A stretch of 64,000 bases of DNA, taken from NCBI GenBank assembly GCA_963803115.1, contig CAWDLN010000003.1, positions 310,001-374,000 of the forward strand, written 5' to 3'. Position 1 is the stretch's first letter, and every line of letters begins with the position of its first letter. This document shows, in pieces, positions 17,227-25,543 of the stretch. Both the position numbers and the translations under genes were made by a program. Below the pieces are notes generated by a model that had not been told where the DNA came from, made no database searches, and saw only the letters and a list, made by a program, of their open reading frames with translations. The DNA comes from DATBGZ01 sp963803115. GTDB lineage: Bacteria; Actinomycetota; Actinomycetes; Mycobacteriales; Micromonosporaceae.

Positions 17227-18462
17227 CTAGGCGCGGTCGGCGAGCCAGGCGCCGATCAATCCGCGGAAGTGGGCGACGAACCGCTCCTGCTCGTCCGGTG
17301 GGTACGTGGACGTGACCGTGCTGACCAGCAGGTCGTCGAAGTCGGCCGAGCAGACCCATTCGTGGACCATCTCGTCGACGTGCTTGAGCTGGGTCGAACA
17401 GAACTCGGCGTACTGGTCGATGTCGAAGTGCTCGTCCGCCAATTTCCGGTAACCGGCCAGCTTTTCCTGGTACGACAGGTCAGTCCGGTCGGCGATCTCA
17501 AAGTAGCGAGAGGTGTCGGTGTCTATCCGAAGTGGACGCCCCGTCACGACACAGAAGACGCTCCACCGCAACAGCGCCGCCATCGCCCATGGGAAGTAGT
17601 AGTGCAGCGATGTCAGCGCCACGTCCGGGCAGGCGTTGGCGTAGTCGATGGGGTGCACCGAGTCGCCCTTGACGAGCATCTCGCATGAGTTGAATTCCCA
17701 TCGGAAGAACGCGTTGACCAGACGCGAGATGGTGAGCGCCTCGTCGCCGATTCCCGCAGACAGAAAGCCGTGCGCGACCGCGTACCGCTCGTGCATCGGC
17801 AACTCCGGCCGGAACTTCATCACCATGGTCTCCGGACCGATGGACAACGAGCGGACGAAGACGTCATAGTTCTCGACGGACTGCTGCAGGTGCATGAGGC
17901 GCTCGCCCGACGCGTCGTAGGCCGCGTGAAGCTCGGTGCTATCGCGGATCCGCGAGACGCCGACCCACCCACCACCGTCGTACGGTTTCATGAACAGGGG
18001 ATAGCCCAGGCTCTCGGCCACCTCGTCCAGGCTGAAGGGCTGGTTGTAGCGAGCCGAAGTGTACGCGTACCGGACGTTGTCGACGGGGTGCTTGAACGGC
18101 ACCAGCACGGTCTCCGGCACCTTCAGACCCAACCGGATCATCGCGCAGTAGGCCGCGTGCTTCTCCATCGCCTGGAAGGTAAATGGGCTGTTGAGCAGGT
18201 ACGCCCGGTCCATCAGCGCGACCTTCTTCAGCCACTCCCGCGGGTGGTAGTACCAGTACGCCAGCCGGTCGATGACGAGCGCGTGCCGGGGCCGATCGCG
18301 CAGGTTGAACGGCTCGATGGTGATACGGCTGCTGCTCATCCGGTGGGTGTTGCCGGCCGAGTCGGTGATCGGACCCAGGCGGGCGAGCAGGGTTTCGAAC
18401 GCGCGCGGCCAATCCTCCTCCGTGCCCAGCAACAGGCCGATGAGGTGCTCCGCCTCAGACAT
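17227..18462 (-). CDS. ATP-grasp domain protein
   Basis: This 411-residue protein has an ATP-grasp fold: a pre-grasp region (ALVIDRLAYWYYHPREWLKKVALMDR), LGYPLFMKPYDGGGWVGVSRI as the nucleotide-binding lysine and flexible glycine loop (about residues 155-175), and a C-terminal region with RWEFNSCEMLVKGD where the metal ligands are expected. ATP-grasp enzymes activate a carboxylate as acyl phosphate for ligation. It lies directly before the GCS2 ligase and after two esterases on the minus strand, so both ligases probably build one product in sequence. No known pathway is recognised. Confidence 0.8.
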   Translation of the reverse strand: MSEAEHLIGLLLGTEEDWPRAFETLLARLGPITDSAGNTHRMSSSRITIEPFNLRDRPRHALVIDRLAYWYYHPREWLKKVALMDRAYLLNSPFTFQAMEKHAAYCAMIRLGLKVPETVLVPFKHPVDNVRYAYTSARYNQPFSLDEVAESLGYPLFMKPYDGGGWVGVSRIRDSTELHAAYDASGERLMHLQQSVENYDVFVRSLSIGPETMVMKFRPELPMHERYAVAHGFLSAGIGDEALTISRLVNAFFRWEFNSCEMLVKGDSVHPIDYANACPDVALTSLHYYFPWAMAALLRWSVFCVVTGRPLRIDTDTSRYFEIADRTDLSYQEKLAGYRKLADEHFDIDQYAEFCSTQLKHVDEMVHEWVCSADFDDLLVSTVTSTYPPDEQERFVAHFRGLIGAWLADRA

Positions 18463-18511
18463 CCGCCCTCCCTGACGTTCGCCGCCGGATCAGTACCACC
18501 GTGGAGCCGGC

Positions 18512-19255
18512 TCAGCACAACCGTGGCAGGTGGTGGGCCAGTTGTGCCCGCCACGCCGGCCAGTCGTGCGCCGTGTCCGCGCCCCACAGATCAAGCTCGT
18601 GCCGGATGCCTTTGTCGGCAAGGATTCCCGCCATCTGCCGGGTCGAGTCGAGCGCGCCCGTGGTGTCCTCCCACTGGCCTTGCCCACAGACCAGGACGAT
18701 CGATAACCGACCGCGAAGCCAGTCCAGATGCTCGCCGTGCAGGTTCGCCACGTAGTTTGACGGGTTGTTGAAGTACAGCGCATCACCGCCCTCGCCCCAT
18801 CCATTCCATCGGGTAGGGTCGTAGGTGCCGGACAGGCAGAGTGCGACCGGGAAGAGGTCGGCCCGGCGAAAGGCGAAGTTCAGGGCGTGGAAGGCGCCCA
18901 TGGAGGCGCCCGTGGTCGCGATGTCGGGCGAGCTGCCACTGTCGCCCACAATGGACGGAACGACGTGGTCGACGATCCACGACTCGTACCATCCGTGGCG
19001 TTGGGCACGCTCCTCCAGGGGTCGGCCACCGTTGGACCATGACTCGCCGTCGTACGCGTCGACGCAGTACAGCTTGACCCGACCGGCATCGATGAGTGGC
19101 GCTACCGCATCCACCATGCCGTGAGCGGCGAAGTCACCGGCCCGTCCGCGCTCGGCGGGAAAGACCAGCACGGGCCGGCCCCAGTGTCCATACCGGATGA
19201 CCTCGCCAGCGGTGCCGATCGCGGGCGAGTGCAGCCACATGGAGTGCCCATCCAC
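18512..19255 (-). CDS. Putative esterase (alpha/beta hydrolase, PF00756 type)
   Basis: This 247-residue protein has the esterase D / enterochelin-esterase fold: RPVLVFPAERGRAGDF as the oxyanion region, TTGASMGAFHALNFAF containing the nucleophilic Ser, and a C-terminal AHDWPAW containing the catalytic His. It lacks a signal peptide. The GTG start at 19255 directly abuts the stop of the second esterase gene (19256), so the two are co-translated and could form a heteromer. It sits 49 bases before the ATP-grasp gene. Confidence 0.82.
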   Translation of the reverse strand: MDGHSMWLHSPAIGTAGEVIRYGHWGRPVLVFPAERGRAGDFAAHGMVDAVAPLIDAGRVKLYCVDAYDGESWSNGGRPLEERAQRHGWYESWIVDHVVPSIVGDSGSSPDIATTGASMGAFHALNFAFRRADLFPVALCLSGTYDPTRWNGWGEGGDALYFNNPSNYVANLHGEHLDWLRGRLSIVLVCGQGQWEDTTGALDSTRQMAGILADKGIRHELDLWGADTAHDWPAWRAQLAHHLPRLC

Positions 19256-20302
19256 TCAGACATCTTGCGCCCGAGTCCGATCATTGGTCCATACCTCGCT
19301 GGCGAGCTCGGCGAGCTGCGGATGCCAGGAATCGCGCCACGCGACGAGATTGTGCGCGTCGGGCACCTCGATCAGCCGCACCGGGTTGCCCTGCTTTCGA
19401 AGCGTTTCCGCCATGTCCCGGTTGTTGGCCAGATTCTCTTCGGCAATCCCGCACGTCAGGATCGTCGGTACGGGCGCCACGGCCCGACGAGTCCGTCGTA
19501 GTCCACCGACGAAGCGGACGATCCGGCGGTAATGCGCGAAGTCCGATTCCTGGGCATCGAAGCGCTGCTGAAAGAAGCTGCCCGACTGCAGGAACATCCC
19601 GCGCAACAGTTGTGGGTACAGACTGTGCGCATGCAGGATGGCGAGCGCGCCCAGGCTGGCACCCAGCGCCACCACCGCGGCGTCAGTGCTCAGCTCGGCT
19701 CGCACTGCGGGCAGAACATCCTGAGCGAGAGCCCGTGCGTAGGCTGGATTTGCCGAATACCAGTCGTTGCGCGCGACCGGGCTCAACAACACCAAATGGT
19801 GCGGCGGCATGACACCGGCGGCGATCATCGCGGAACTGTAGTGGCCGAGCCCGATCAAACGGTCGAACTCGCCCCCGTCGTGGGCCAGGAGGATGCCCTT
19901 CGCATCCGGGCGCGGGTAGACGCGCACTGGCACGTCGGACTTGAGCGCCCGTGATCTGACGGTCAGGTCGCGCCACTCACCTGGCGCGCCGGGCAAATCC
20001 AGCCAATCGGGCTGGCGGTAGCGGGCCATCTCAATGGTCGACTTCTCGCCGTAGCCGCCCGGCGCACGTTGCGGATTGGACGGATCGCAGATCGCCTCGG
20101 TGCGGCCATCGTGGCGCAGCTCGAGTAGATACTCCAAGCGCCACACGGGGACCGGCGGCAGCCGCAGCCGCCACGCCCGGTCGGCGTCGTCATACTCGAA
20201 CTGCAGATCGTCCGATAAGCCGACCTCCTGCACCAGACGTACTCCCGCGAGCGCGTGATCGGGGTCACCATGGCGGAGCACGATGGTGTCGGGGATCAAC
20301 AC
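19256..20302 (-). CDS. Enterochelin esterase-like alpha/beta hydrolase
   Basis: This 348-residue protein is the first gene of the ligase operon. An N-terminal immunoglobulin-like region (about residues 20-90, LQFEYDDADRAWRLRLPP) precedes the hydrolase, as in enterochelin esterases. The hydrolase contains GILLAHDGGEFDRL, the nucleophile elbow VALGASLGALA and a C-terminal DAHNL with the catalytic His. A second, related esterase follows without a gap. It probably hydrolyses or releases an ester or amide related to the ligases' product; this is inference from context. Confidence 0.8.
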   Translation of the reverse strand: MLIPDTIVLRHGDPDHALAGVRLVQEVGLSDDLQFEYDDADRAWRLRLPPVPVWRLEYLLELRHDGRTEAICDPSNPQRAPGGYGEKSTIEMARYRQPDWLDLPGAPGEWRDLTVRSRALKSDVPVRVYPRPDAKGILLAHDGGEFDRLIGLGHYSSAMIAAGVMPPHHLVLLSPVARNDWYSANPAYARALAQDVLPAVRAELSTDAAVVALGASLGALAILHAHSLYPQLLRGMFLQSGSFFQQRFDAQESDFAHYRRIVRFVGGLRRTRRAVAPVPTILTCGIAEENLANNRDMAETLRKQGNPVRLIEVPDAHNLVAWRDSWHPQLAELASEVWTNDRTRAQDV

Positions 20303-20474
20303 GGGCTACACCCTACCCGGGCCCGAACCCGGACCGCCCATGACATACTTCACCTACGTCCGGAGTTGTCCACAAAGGACTGACTCCAGCCGCTTCCCCC
20401 CGTGCCACATCGCGGCTAGGCTACGGGCACGAGTGGATGACATTCGCCATCAATCCGCAGATGGTGGTGTTTGG

Positions 20475-21882
20475 ATGCGTCGTAGAACTTTGTTGCAGGT
20501 CGGCGCCGGTGCGGGCGTGGCGCTTCTCGCTGGCTGTTCGGCCGAACCCGGGGCCCCGGCGACGTCCCGACCTGAGGGACCGGCCGACCTGCTGGTGTAC
20601 GGCGGACCGATCCTGACCATGGATTCGAGCCGGCCCCGGGTCGAGGCCGTCGCGGTCGCAGGCGAGAGGATCGTAGCGGTCGGCAGCCAAGCCGAGCTGG
20701 CCGGTTTGCTGGCTCCAGAGCGGCCGGAGCGTCGACCTGGCCGGCGCGACACTGCTGCCCGGTTTCGTCGACGCCCACAGCCACTTCTTCGGCCGCCCCG
20801 ACGCGGCCGGCACGGACATCGCCGGTGTCTCGGACTACATCGCGAGCCTGGGAATCACCACAACCGCGGAGTGTTTCGTCGACGAGCCGCTGCTGGCGGC
20901 CATTCAGGACCTGGAAAGCCAGGGGCGTCTGGGCGTGCGCCTCAGCGCTTATCTCGCGGCGAACAACGCCTGCGGCGATGCGCTCGGCGACTGGTGGTCA
21001 GCGCATCCACCAAGTCGCAACGCGGGTGAGCTGCTTCGGATCGGCGGAGTCAAGGTCTACCTTGACGGTGGCTCCTGTCACGCACCTGCGGCCAGCTTCG
21101 CCTACGCCGACGGGAGCCATGGGGACCTGTACTTCACTGCCGAGGCGCTAGCAGATCTGTTGTCCCGCATCGATGCCTCCGGACACCAGGCGGCCGTGCA
21201 CGCTCTCGGCGACCGGGCCGTTGAGACCGTACTCACCGCATTCGAAGCGGTGATCGGCACGACCGGCAATCCGCGGCGGCACCGCATCGAGCACTCGGCG
21301 GTGACCCGCCCCGACCTGCGAGCCCGGCACGGCAAGGTCGGCGCGGTGGTCACCATCTTCGGCCCGTATCCGACCTGCTTCCTCACCGGGACGGACCAGA
21401 CCTTCAAGTACCGCACTCCGGAGGAGTACCTGGACTGGGAGTGGGCGTGGCGCGGTCTGATCGACGCGAGCCCCGGCGCGCACTTCGCATGGCACGCCGA
21501 CTTCCCGGTCTTCAACCCGGGCGACCCGGTGCACGCACTGTCCGGCTTCGTCACCCGCGCCCAGGTCGGTCCGGACGGATCGGTGTGCCAACCCACCGCC
21601 GCGATGGCCGAGGGTGCGCTCACCGTCGATGAGGCGTTGCATCTCATGACCACCGGTGCCGCATACGCGCTGTTCCGCGAGAACGAGGTAGGTCGCCTGG
21701 CGCCGGGCCTGTTCGCCGACTTCGTGGTGTTGTCAGAGGACCCGACCGCGGTGGCACCGGCCCGGCTCGCGCAGCTGCGGGTGCTCATCACGGTTGTCGG
21801 AGGCAAGGCCGCCTGGTGCGGCCCGCGCCAGCAAGGTCTGTGCGCTAGCTGGCCGGCACGGCTCGCCGGCCCGCCGAGGTAG
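20475..21882 (+). pseudogene. Amidohydrolase family lipoprotein (YtcJ-like), frameshifted
   Basis: The start is ATG 20475. The N-terminus is a Tat-type lipoprotein signal (MRRRTLLQVGAGAG, lipobox LLAGC). The first frame covers DLLVYGGPILTMD to about 20720; then the expected continuation TLLPGFVDAHSHFFGRPD, with the metal-binding His-x-His, runs in another frame through GVKVYLDGG, HALGDRA and FAWHADFPVF to the stop at 21882. One indel near 20720 joins them. There is no obvious homopolymer there, so real decay is somewhat more likely than for the other frameshifted genes. Confidence 0.82.
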
Positions 21883-21900
21883 CTCGGTACGTGGCGCCGG

Positions 21901-22494
21901 TCATTGAGCGTCGACCTTCACAGATGCGAGCAGCGAGGCGCAGGCGGTGTCGACCTCAGCTTTCAGCTTGTCCCATTGGCACATGACCTGGACGAGGTGC
22001 CGTCCAGAGAGGATGTACGTCGCGTCGTACGTGTAGAAGCCACCGTCTCTCCGGGGTTCCTTGAGCGGCATCGCGAAGGCCGGCATCCCGGAGACGTTCG
22101 TCTTCACCGGCTCGGTCAACGCCGACTTGACCTGCGTCGCATAACCCTTCACCCGCGAGACCAGTTCGGCATCGCTCTCCCCGGTCACGTCGGTGTCCGT
22201 GAGATACGAGATGACGACAAGTACCTCGAGGTTGTCCGGGTCTTCCAAGGCAGCGACCGGGATGAGAAACGTCGCGTGGGGAGCCGGGTACAGATCGTTC
22301 CCCGTGCTGTAGTTATACGTCTCGATCCATCCCGCCGGCACCGTGAAGTCCACTCGCAACGGCGCCGCGGCCGGCGTCTCGTCCGGTCCGGGCACGTGGA
22401 AGCCGGGATCGAGGGGTGCCTGCCGGCAGCCGCTGAGCACACCGAGAGCGAGCGCGAGCACGACACAGAGCAGCGACGTCCGGCGACCAATCAT
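21901..22494 (-). CDS. Secreted lipoprotein, unknown function
   Basis: This 197-residue protein has a lipoprotein signal peptide with lipobox VLSGC at about residue 22. The mature domain (DFTVPAGWIETYNYSTGND, ATFLIPVAALED, YILSGRHLVQVMCQWD) looks like a small alpha/beta sandwich similar in pattern to LpqN/PsbP-like lipoproteins; this resemblance is weak. I chose ATG 22494 because it places the arginines directly before the hydrophobic core; an upstream ATG at 22506 is possible. It lies 83 bases downstream of the NicO transporter gene and may be the last gene of that unit. Confidence 0.65.
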   Translation of the reverse strand: MIGRRTSLLCVVLALALGVLSGCRQAPLDPGFHVPGPDETPAAAPLRVDFTVPAGWIETYNYSTGNDLYPAPHATFLIPVAALEDPDNLEVLVVISYLTDTDVTGESDAELVSRVKGYATQVKSALTEPVKTNVSGMPAFAMPLKEPRRDGGFYTYDATYILSGRHLVQVMCQWDKLKAEVDTACASLLASVKVDAQ

Positions 22495-22577
22495 GCGGCG
22501 GAGCATACCGATGGTCGCATTCGTCCATCGACCCATGCTCACACCGTGGCCACCGCGTCTAAAGTGGCGACCGCGCC

Positions 22578-24125
22578 TTAAATCACGCTGGCGGCGGCCC
22601 GCACCGCCAATCCCGCCCCGACGACGAGCACCAACGCCGCCGTCGCCGCGGGCGTAGCCGAGCTGAGCCGGGCCGCGATGCCCTGCAGCCGTCGGGTCAG
22701 CGGGGTACGCCCGGCACGGGTAGTGGCTCGCGCCAGGCGCCGCTGCAGGACAAGCAATAGCAACCCCGCGCCGGTCAGCGTCGCGGCCATGCCGATGCCG
22801 TACGCGACGACCAACCCGACGCCGAACGCGGTGCGCCCGAGTCCAATGGCGGCCAGAAGGACGACCAACGCAGAGGGGCTGGGCACCAGCCCACCGGCCA
22901 GACCGATCCCGGCGAGGCCAAGCCGTCCCGAGCGGGACCGGTGGCCGTGGTCATGACCGTGCGCGCCGTGTGAGTGTTCGTCGTGTGAATGCCCATGGTG
23001 TGAATGCCCATGGTGTGTGTGCCCATGATGTGTGTGCCCAGGATGTGATTGCCCGTGATGGGTGTGAGCGTGCCGCCGGCGGCGGATGACGTTGACGAGC
23101 ATGCTCGCCCCGACGGCCAGCACCACGACGCCGCTGACGAGGCCGAGCCAGCCGAGGATCTGTTCGCCGGCGAGCGCGGTGCCGGCGGTCAGCACCAGAC
23201 CGAGCGCGAGCACGCCGCCGGTATGGGTCAGCGTGACCGTTCCGGCCACCGTCAGGGCGTCCCGGGGCCGGCCCTGTTTGCCCGCCAGGTACGCCGCCAG
23301 AACGGTCTTGCCGTGCCCGGGCAGCGCGGCGTGGCCGGCTCCGAGCAGGATGGCCAACAGCACGGCGAGCAAGCCGACCGTCGGTGTGAGTGGGCCGCCG
23401 GCCAGATCCTGGAATCCACGGTCCACTGTGGCCATCCAACGCGAGATCGGGTCGCCACCCGAGATACCGAGCGGACCGGCCGCGCTGGCCGTACCCGGCC
23501 CCGGCGTCACCCGCAGCGCGACGGAGCGTACGTCCAGCGGCGAAGCGAGCAGATCCTGCGGGTAGTCGCGCAGCTCGTGGCTCACACTCGTGGTCGGCAC
23601 CGGCGAGTCGACGAGTCCGACGCCGTCGCCGATGGCGGTGATCTCCCGCCAACCGATGCGGTCGGCCAGGTATGCATTGCTCACGGCAAGCGAGGTCTCG
23701 GCGGAAAGCGCGGCCGACGCGGTGAGGCCGCAGGCCAGCCGTGAAACCTCCAGTCCGCCCGCGCCCGGTGAGTAGACCAAGGATGGCGATGCTACCGTCC
23801 ACATGAGACGGTCAGCGTTGACCCGCGCGTCGACCGCCCCCGCGAACTCGGTGCACGTGGTCGACGCGTATGCCGCCCGCTCGCCGTCCGAGACCGTACC
23901 GTCGCTGTCAGCGTCGACCACCGCGCGATCCTGCAGAGTCGGGATTTCTGCGAAGTCGACCGCGACAGTGGCGTCGACCCGGTCCGCGTGCAGCGTCAGC
24001 CCGAGGTACTGGTTGACCGAGAAGTTTCCCAACGGGTGTGCGCTGGCCGGCGACGCGGGCAGCAGCACCAATCCACCCGCGAGCACGGCCGTGGCGGCCA
24101 AGGACACGCGACCGTAACGCATCAT
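22578..24125 (-). CDS. NicO/RcnA-type nickel/cobalt transporter with His-rich loop
   Basis: This 515-residue membrane protein starts with a signal peptide (cleavage after ASPASA) followed by an extracytoplasmic domain of about 190 residues, beginning HPLGNFSVNQYLGL. The C-terminal half has six or more membrane helices with the NicO signatures GAGHAALPGHGKT and TLTHTGGVLALG. Between helices lies a loop of about 40 residues dominated by His-Gly-His and His-Ser-His repeats (encoded at about 22960-23070), a likely metal-buffering site. The ATG overlaps the stop of the TPR gene (ATGA). Metal identity and direction of transport are not determined by sequence. Confidence 0.88.
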   Translation of the reverse strand: MMRYGRVSLAATAVLAGGLVLLPASPASAHPLGNFSVNQYLGLTLHADRVDATVAVDFAEIPTLQDRAVVDADSDGTVSDGERAAYASTTCTEFAGAVDARVNADRLMWTVASPSLVYSPGAGGLEVSRLACGLTASAALSAETSLAVSNAYLADRIGWREITAIGDGVGLVDSPVPTTSVSHELRDYPQDLLASPLDVRSVALRVTPGPGTASAAGPLGISGGDPISRWMATVDRGFQDLAGGPLTPTVGLLAVLLAILLGAGHAALPGHGKTVLAAYLAGKQGRPRDALTVAGTVTLTHTGGVLALGLVLTAGTALAGEQILGWLGLVSGVVVLAVGASMLVNVIRRRRHAHTHHGQSHPGHTHHGHTHHGHSHHGHSHDEHSHGAHGHDHGHRSRSGRLGLAGIGLAGGLVPSPSALVVLLAAIGLGRTAFGVGLVVAYGIGMAATLTGAGLLLLVLQRRLARATTRAGRTPLTRRLQGIAARLSSATPAATAALVLVVGAGLAVRAAASVI

Positions 24126-25438
24126 CGCTCCAAAGTGGCGAGGGCGGCCCGCGCCGACGGCGCGTCGACCGGCGAGAAGTTGGGGTTGAACTGCAACGCC
24201 CGGGTGAGGTGCTCGCGGGCCGCCGACCGGTCGCCGAGGGCCAGCTCGACCATGCCGAGGTGGTAGGCGTAGGTCGCCGACGAGGCTCCGCTGTCGAATG
24301 CCCGCCGAGCGTAGGCGATCGCCTCTGTGTCCCGATTGGACAGATGCAACGCCCAGCCGAGCGTGTCCGCGACATCGACGAACTGGCGCCGGTTCCACTC
24401 CGCCTGAGCCTCGCGCACGGCCTCGTCGGGTCGTCCGTTCGCTATCGCGAGCGCGGCCCCGGTGAGCCCGTCGGCGCCACCGTTGCCGACGAAGAGCTGA
24501 TGGGCGGCCGTGGCCAGACCCAGCTGGGCCTGCGCGTCGCTCTCCCGTCCGGCGGCTCGGAGGAGTTCCGCGTACTCGATCAGGTATCCCGGAGTGGGGG
24601 CGCGGCGGGTCAGGTTGGCGTAGCCGCCGAGGGCCGCGTCGAGGTCGCCGCTCATCGCGGCCAGCCGCGCCTGTCCACGTTGGAGGGTGACCGAGGTGGG
24701 GTCCTGCGCCAGTCCCGCGCTGTAGTGCTCCCGCGCGGTCGACAGGTCCCCAGCGGCCAGCGCGAGATCACCCAGTTGGTTGCGGCAGAACGCGATGTCG
24801 TGCCGGTCGACCGCGGTGTCGAGCGCCCGCTGCATCAGCTCGGCCGCTTGCGCGTTCATACCCCGAAGCTCGAGGTCGTAGGATGCCCGGGCGTAGGCGG
24901 AGAGCCCGGGTCGCAGGTCGAGCAGGTGTTGCAGCGCCTCGGATGCCGCGGCTGGATGACCGAGCTGGGTCTCGGCGTCGGCGAGCACCGCGTAGGCCTC
25001 GTTGCGGTAGGCGTCGATGGCGATCGCGGCCAGCGCATCGCCCCGGGCGGCGGCGAAGTCGTGCCGGGCGTTCTCGAGTGCCCCGAGGGCCACGAGGGCG
25101 TCCGCGTTGTTGTCCGCTCGTACCTGGAGGGATCGCCGTACCGCCTCATCGGCCTTCGGATAGTAGGTCGGATCGCCGCTGATCCGGGCTCGCTCGAGGT
25201 ATTGCATGCTCAGGCTCGACCAGGCCTGCCAGTCGCCTGGCAGGCGGCGCAGCCGCTCCTGGGACCGGGCGATGCTCTGATCCAGTAAGTCCACTGTAGA
25301 CGGGATCGGCGCCGTGTCCGCCGCGGGCGTGCCGGTGCCGCGACCGACGATGCCGCCGATCACGACGAGGGCCAGCCCGGCCGCGAGAACCAACGCGAGT
25401 GAATAGGCCACCGTGGTGACCCGTCGACGGGTACGCAT
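24122..25438 (-). CDS. TPR repeat membrane-anchored protein
   Basis: This 438-residue protein has one N-terminal membrane helix (about residues 10-33, YSLALVLAAGLALVVIGGIV) and then at least eight tetratricopeptide-type helical pairs (for example ADALVALGALENARHDF, NEAYAVLADAETQLGH, TYAYHLGMVELALGDRSAAREHLTRAL). TPR arrays are protein-binding scaffolds. I prefer ATG 25438 because CGGAG lies six bases upstream; a GTG at 25489 would add the repeat-encoded FVREFVRE. It is coupled to the NicO gene by ATGA overlap and lies 105 bases after the DUF4331 gene, so the three probably work together at the envelope. Confidence 0.82.
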   Translation of the reverse strand: MRTRRRVTTVAYSLALVLAAGLALVVIGGIVGRGTGTPAADTAPIPSTVDLLDQSIARSQERLRRLPGDWQAWSSLSMQYLERARISGDPTYYPKADEAVRRSLQVRADNNADALVALGALENARHDFAAARGDALAAIAIDAYRNEAYAVLADAETQLGHPAAASEALQHLLDLRPGLSAYARASYDLELRGMNAQAAELMQRALDTAVDRHDIAFCRNQLGDLALAAGDLSTAREHYSAGLAQDPTSVTLQRGQARLAAMSGDLDAALGGYANLTRRAPTPGYLIEYAELLRAAGRESDAQAQLGLATAAHQLFVGNGGADGLTGAALAIANGRPDEAVREAQAEWNRRQFVDVADTLGWALHLSNRDTEAIAYARRAFDSGASSATYAYHLGMVELALGDRSAAREHLTRALQFNPNFSPVDAPSARAALATLER

Positions 25439-25450
25439 CGCATGCTCCGC

Positions 25451-25495
25451 TTCACGAACGAATTCACGAACGAAATCACGAGAAATCACGAACGA
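25451..25495. repeat. Short direct repeats TCACGAACGA
   Basis: The decamer TCACGAACGA occurs at 25452, 25464 and 25486, with a variant (TCACGAGAAA) at 25476, so starts are 12, 12 and 10 bases apart. The array lies just upstream of the TPR gene start on the minus strand. The spacing of about one helical turn is compatible with a regulator-binding array, but there is no direct evidence for this. Confidence 0.7.
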
Positions 25496-25543
25496 TGGGA
25501 CCGGGTGCGCCGTCCCGCTGGAGGACGGCGCACCCGGCGTCGA

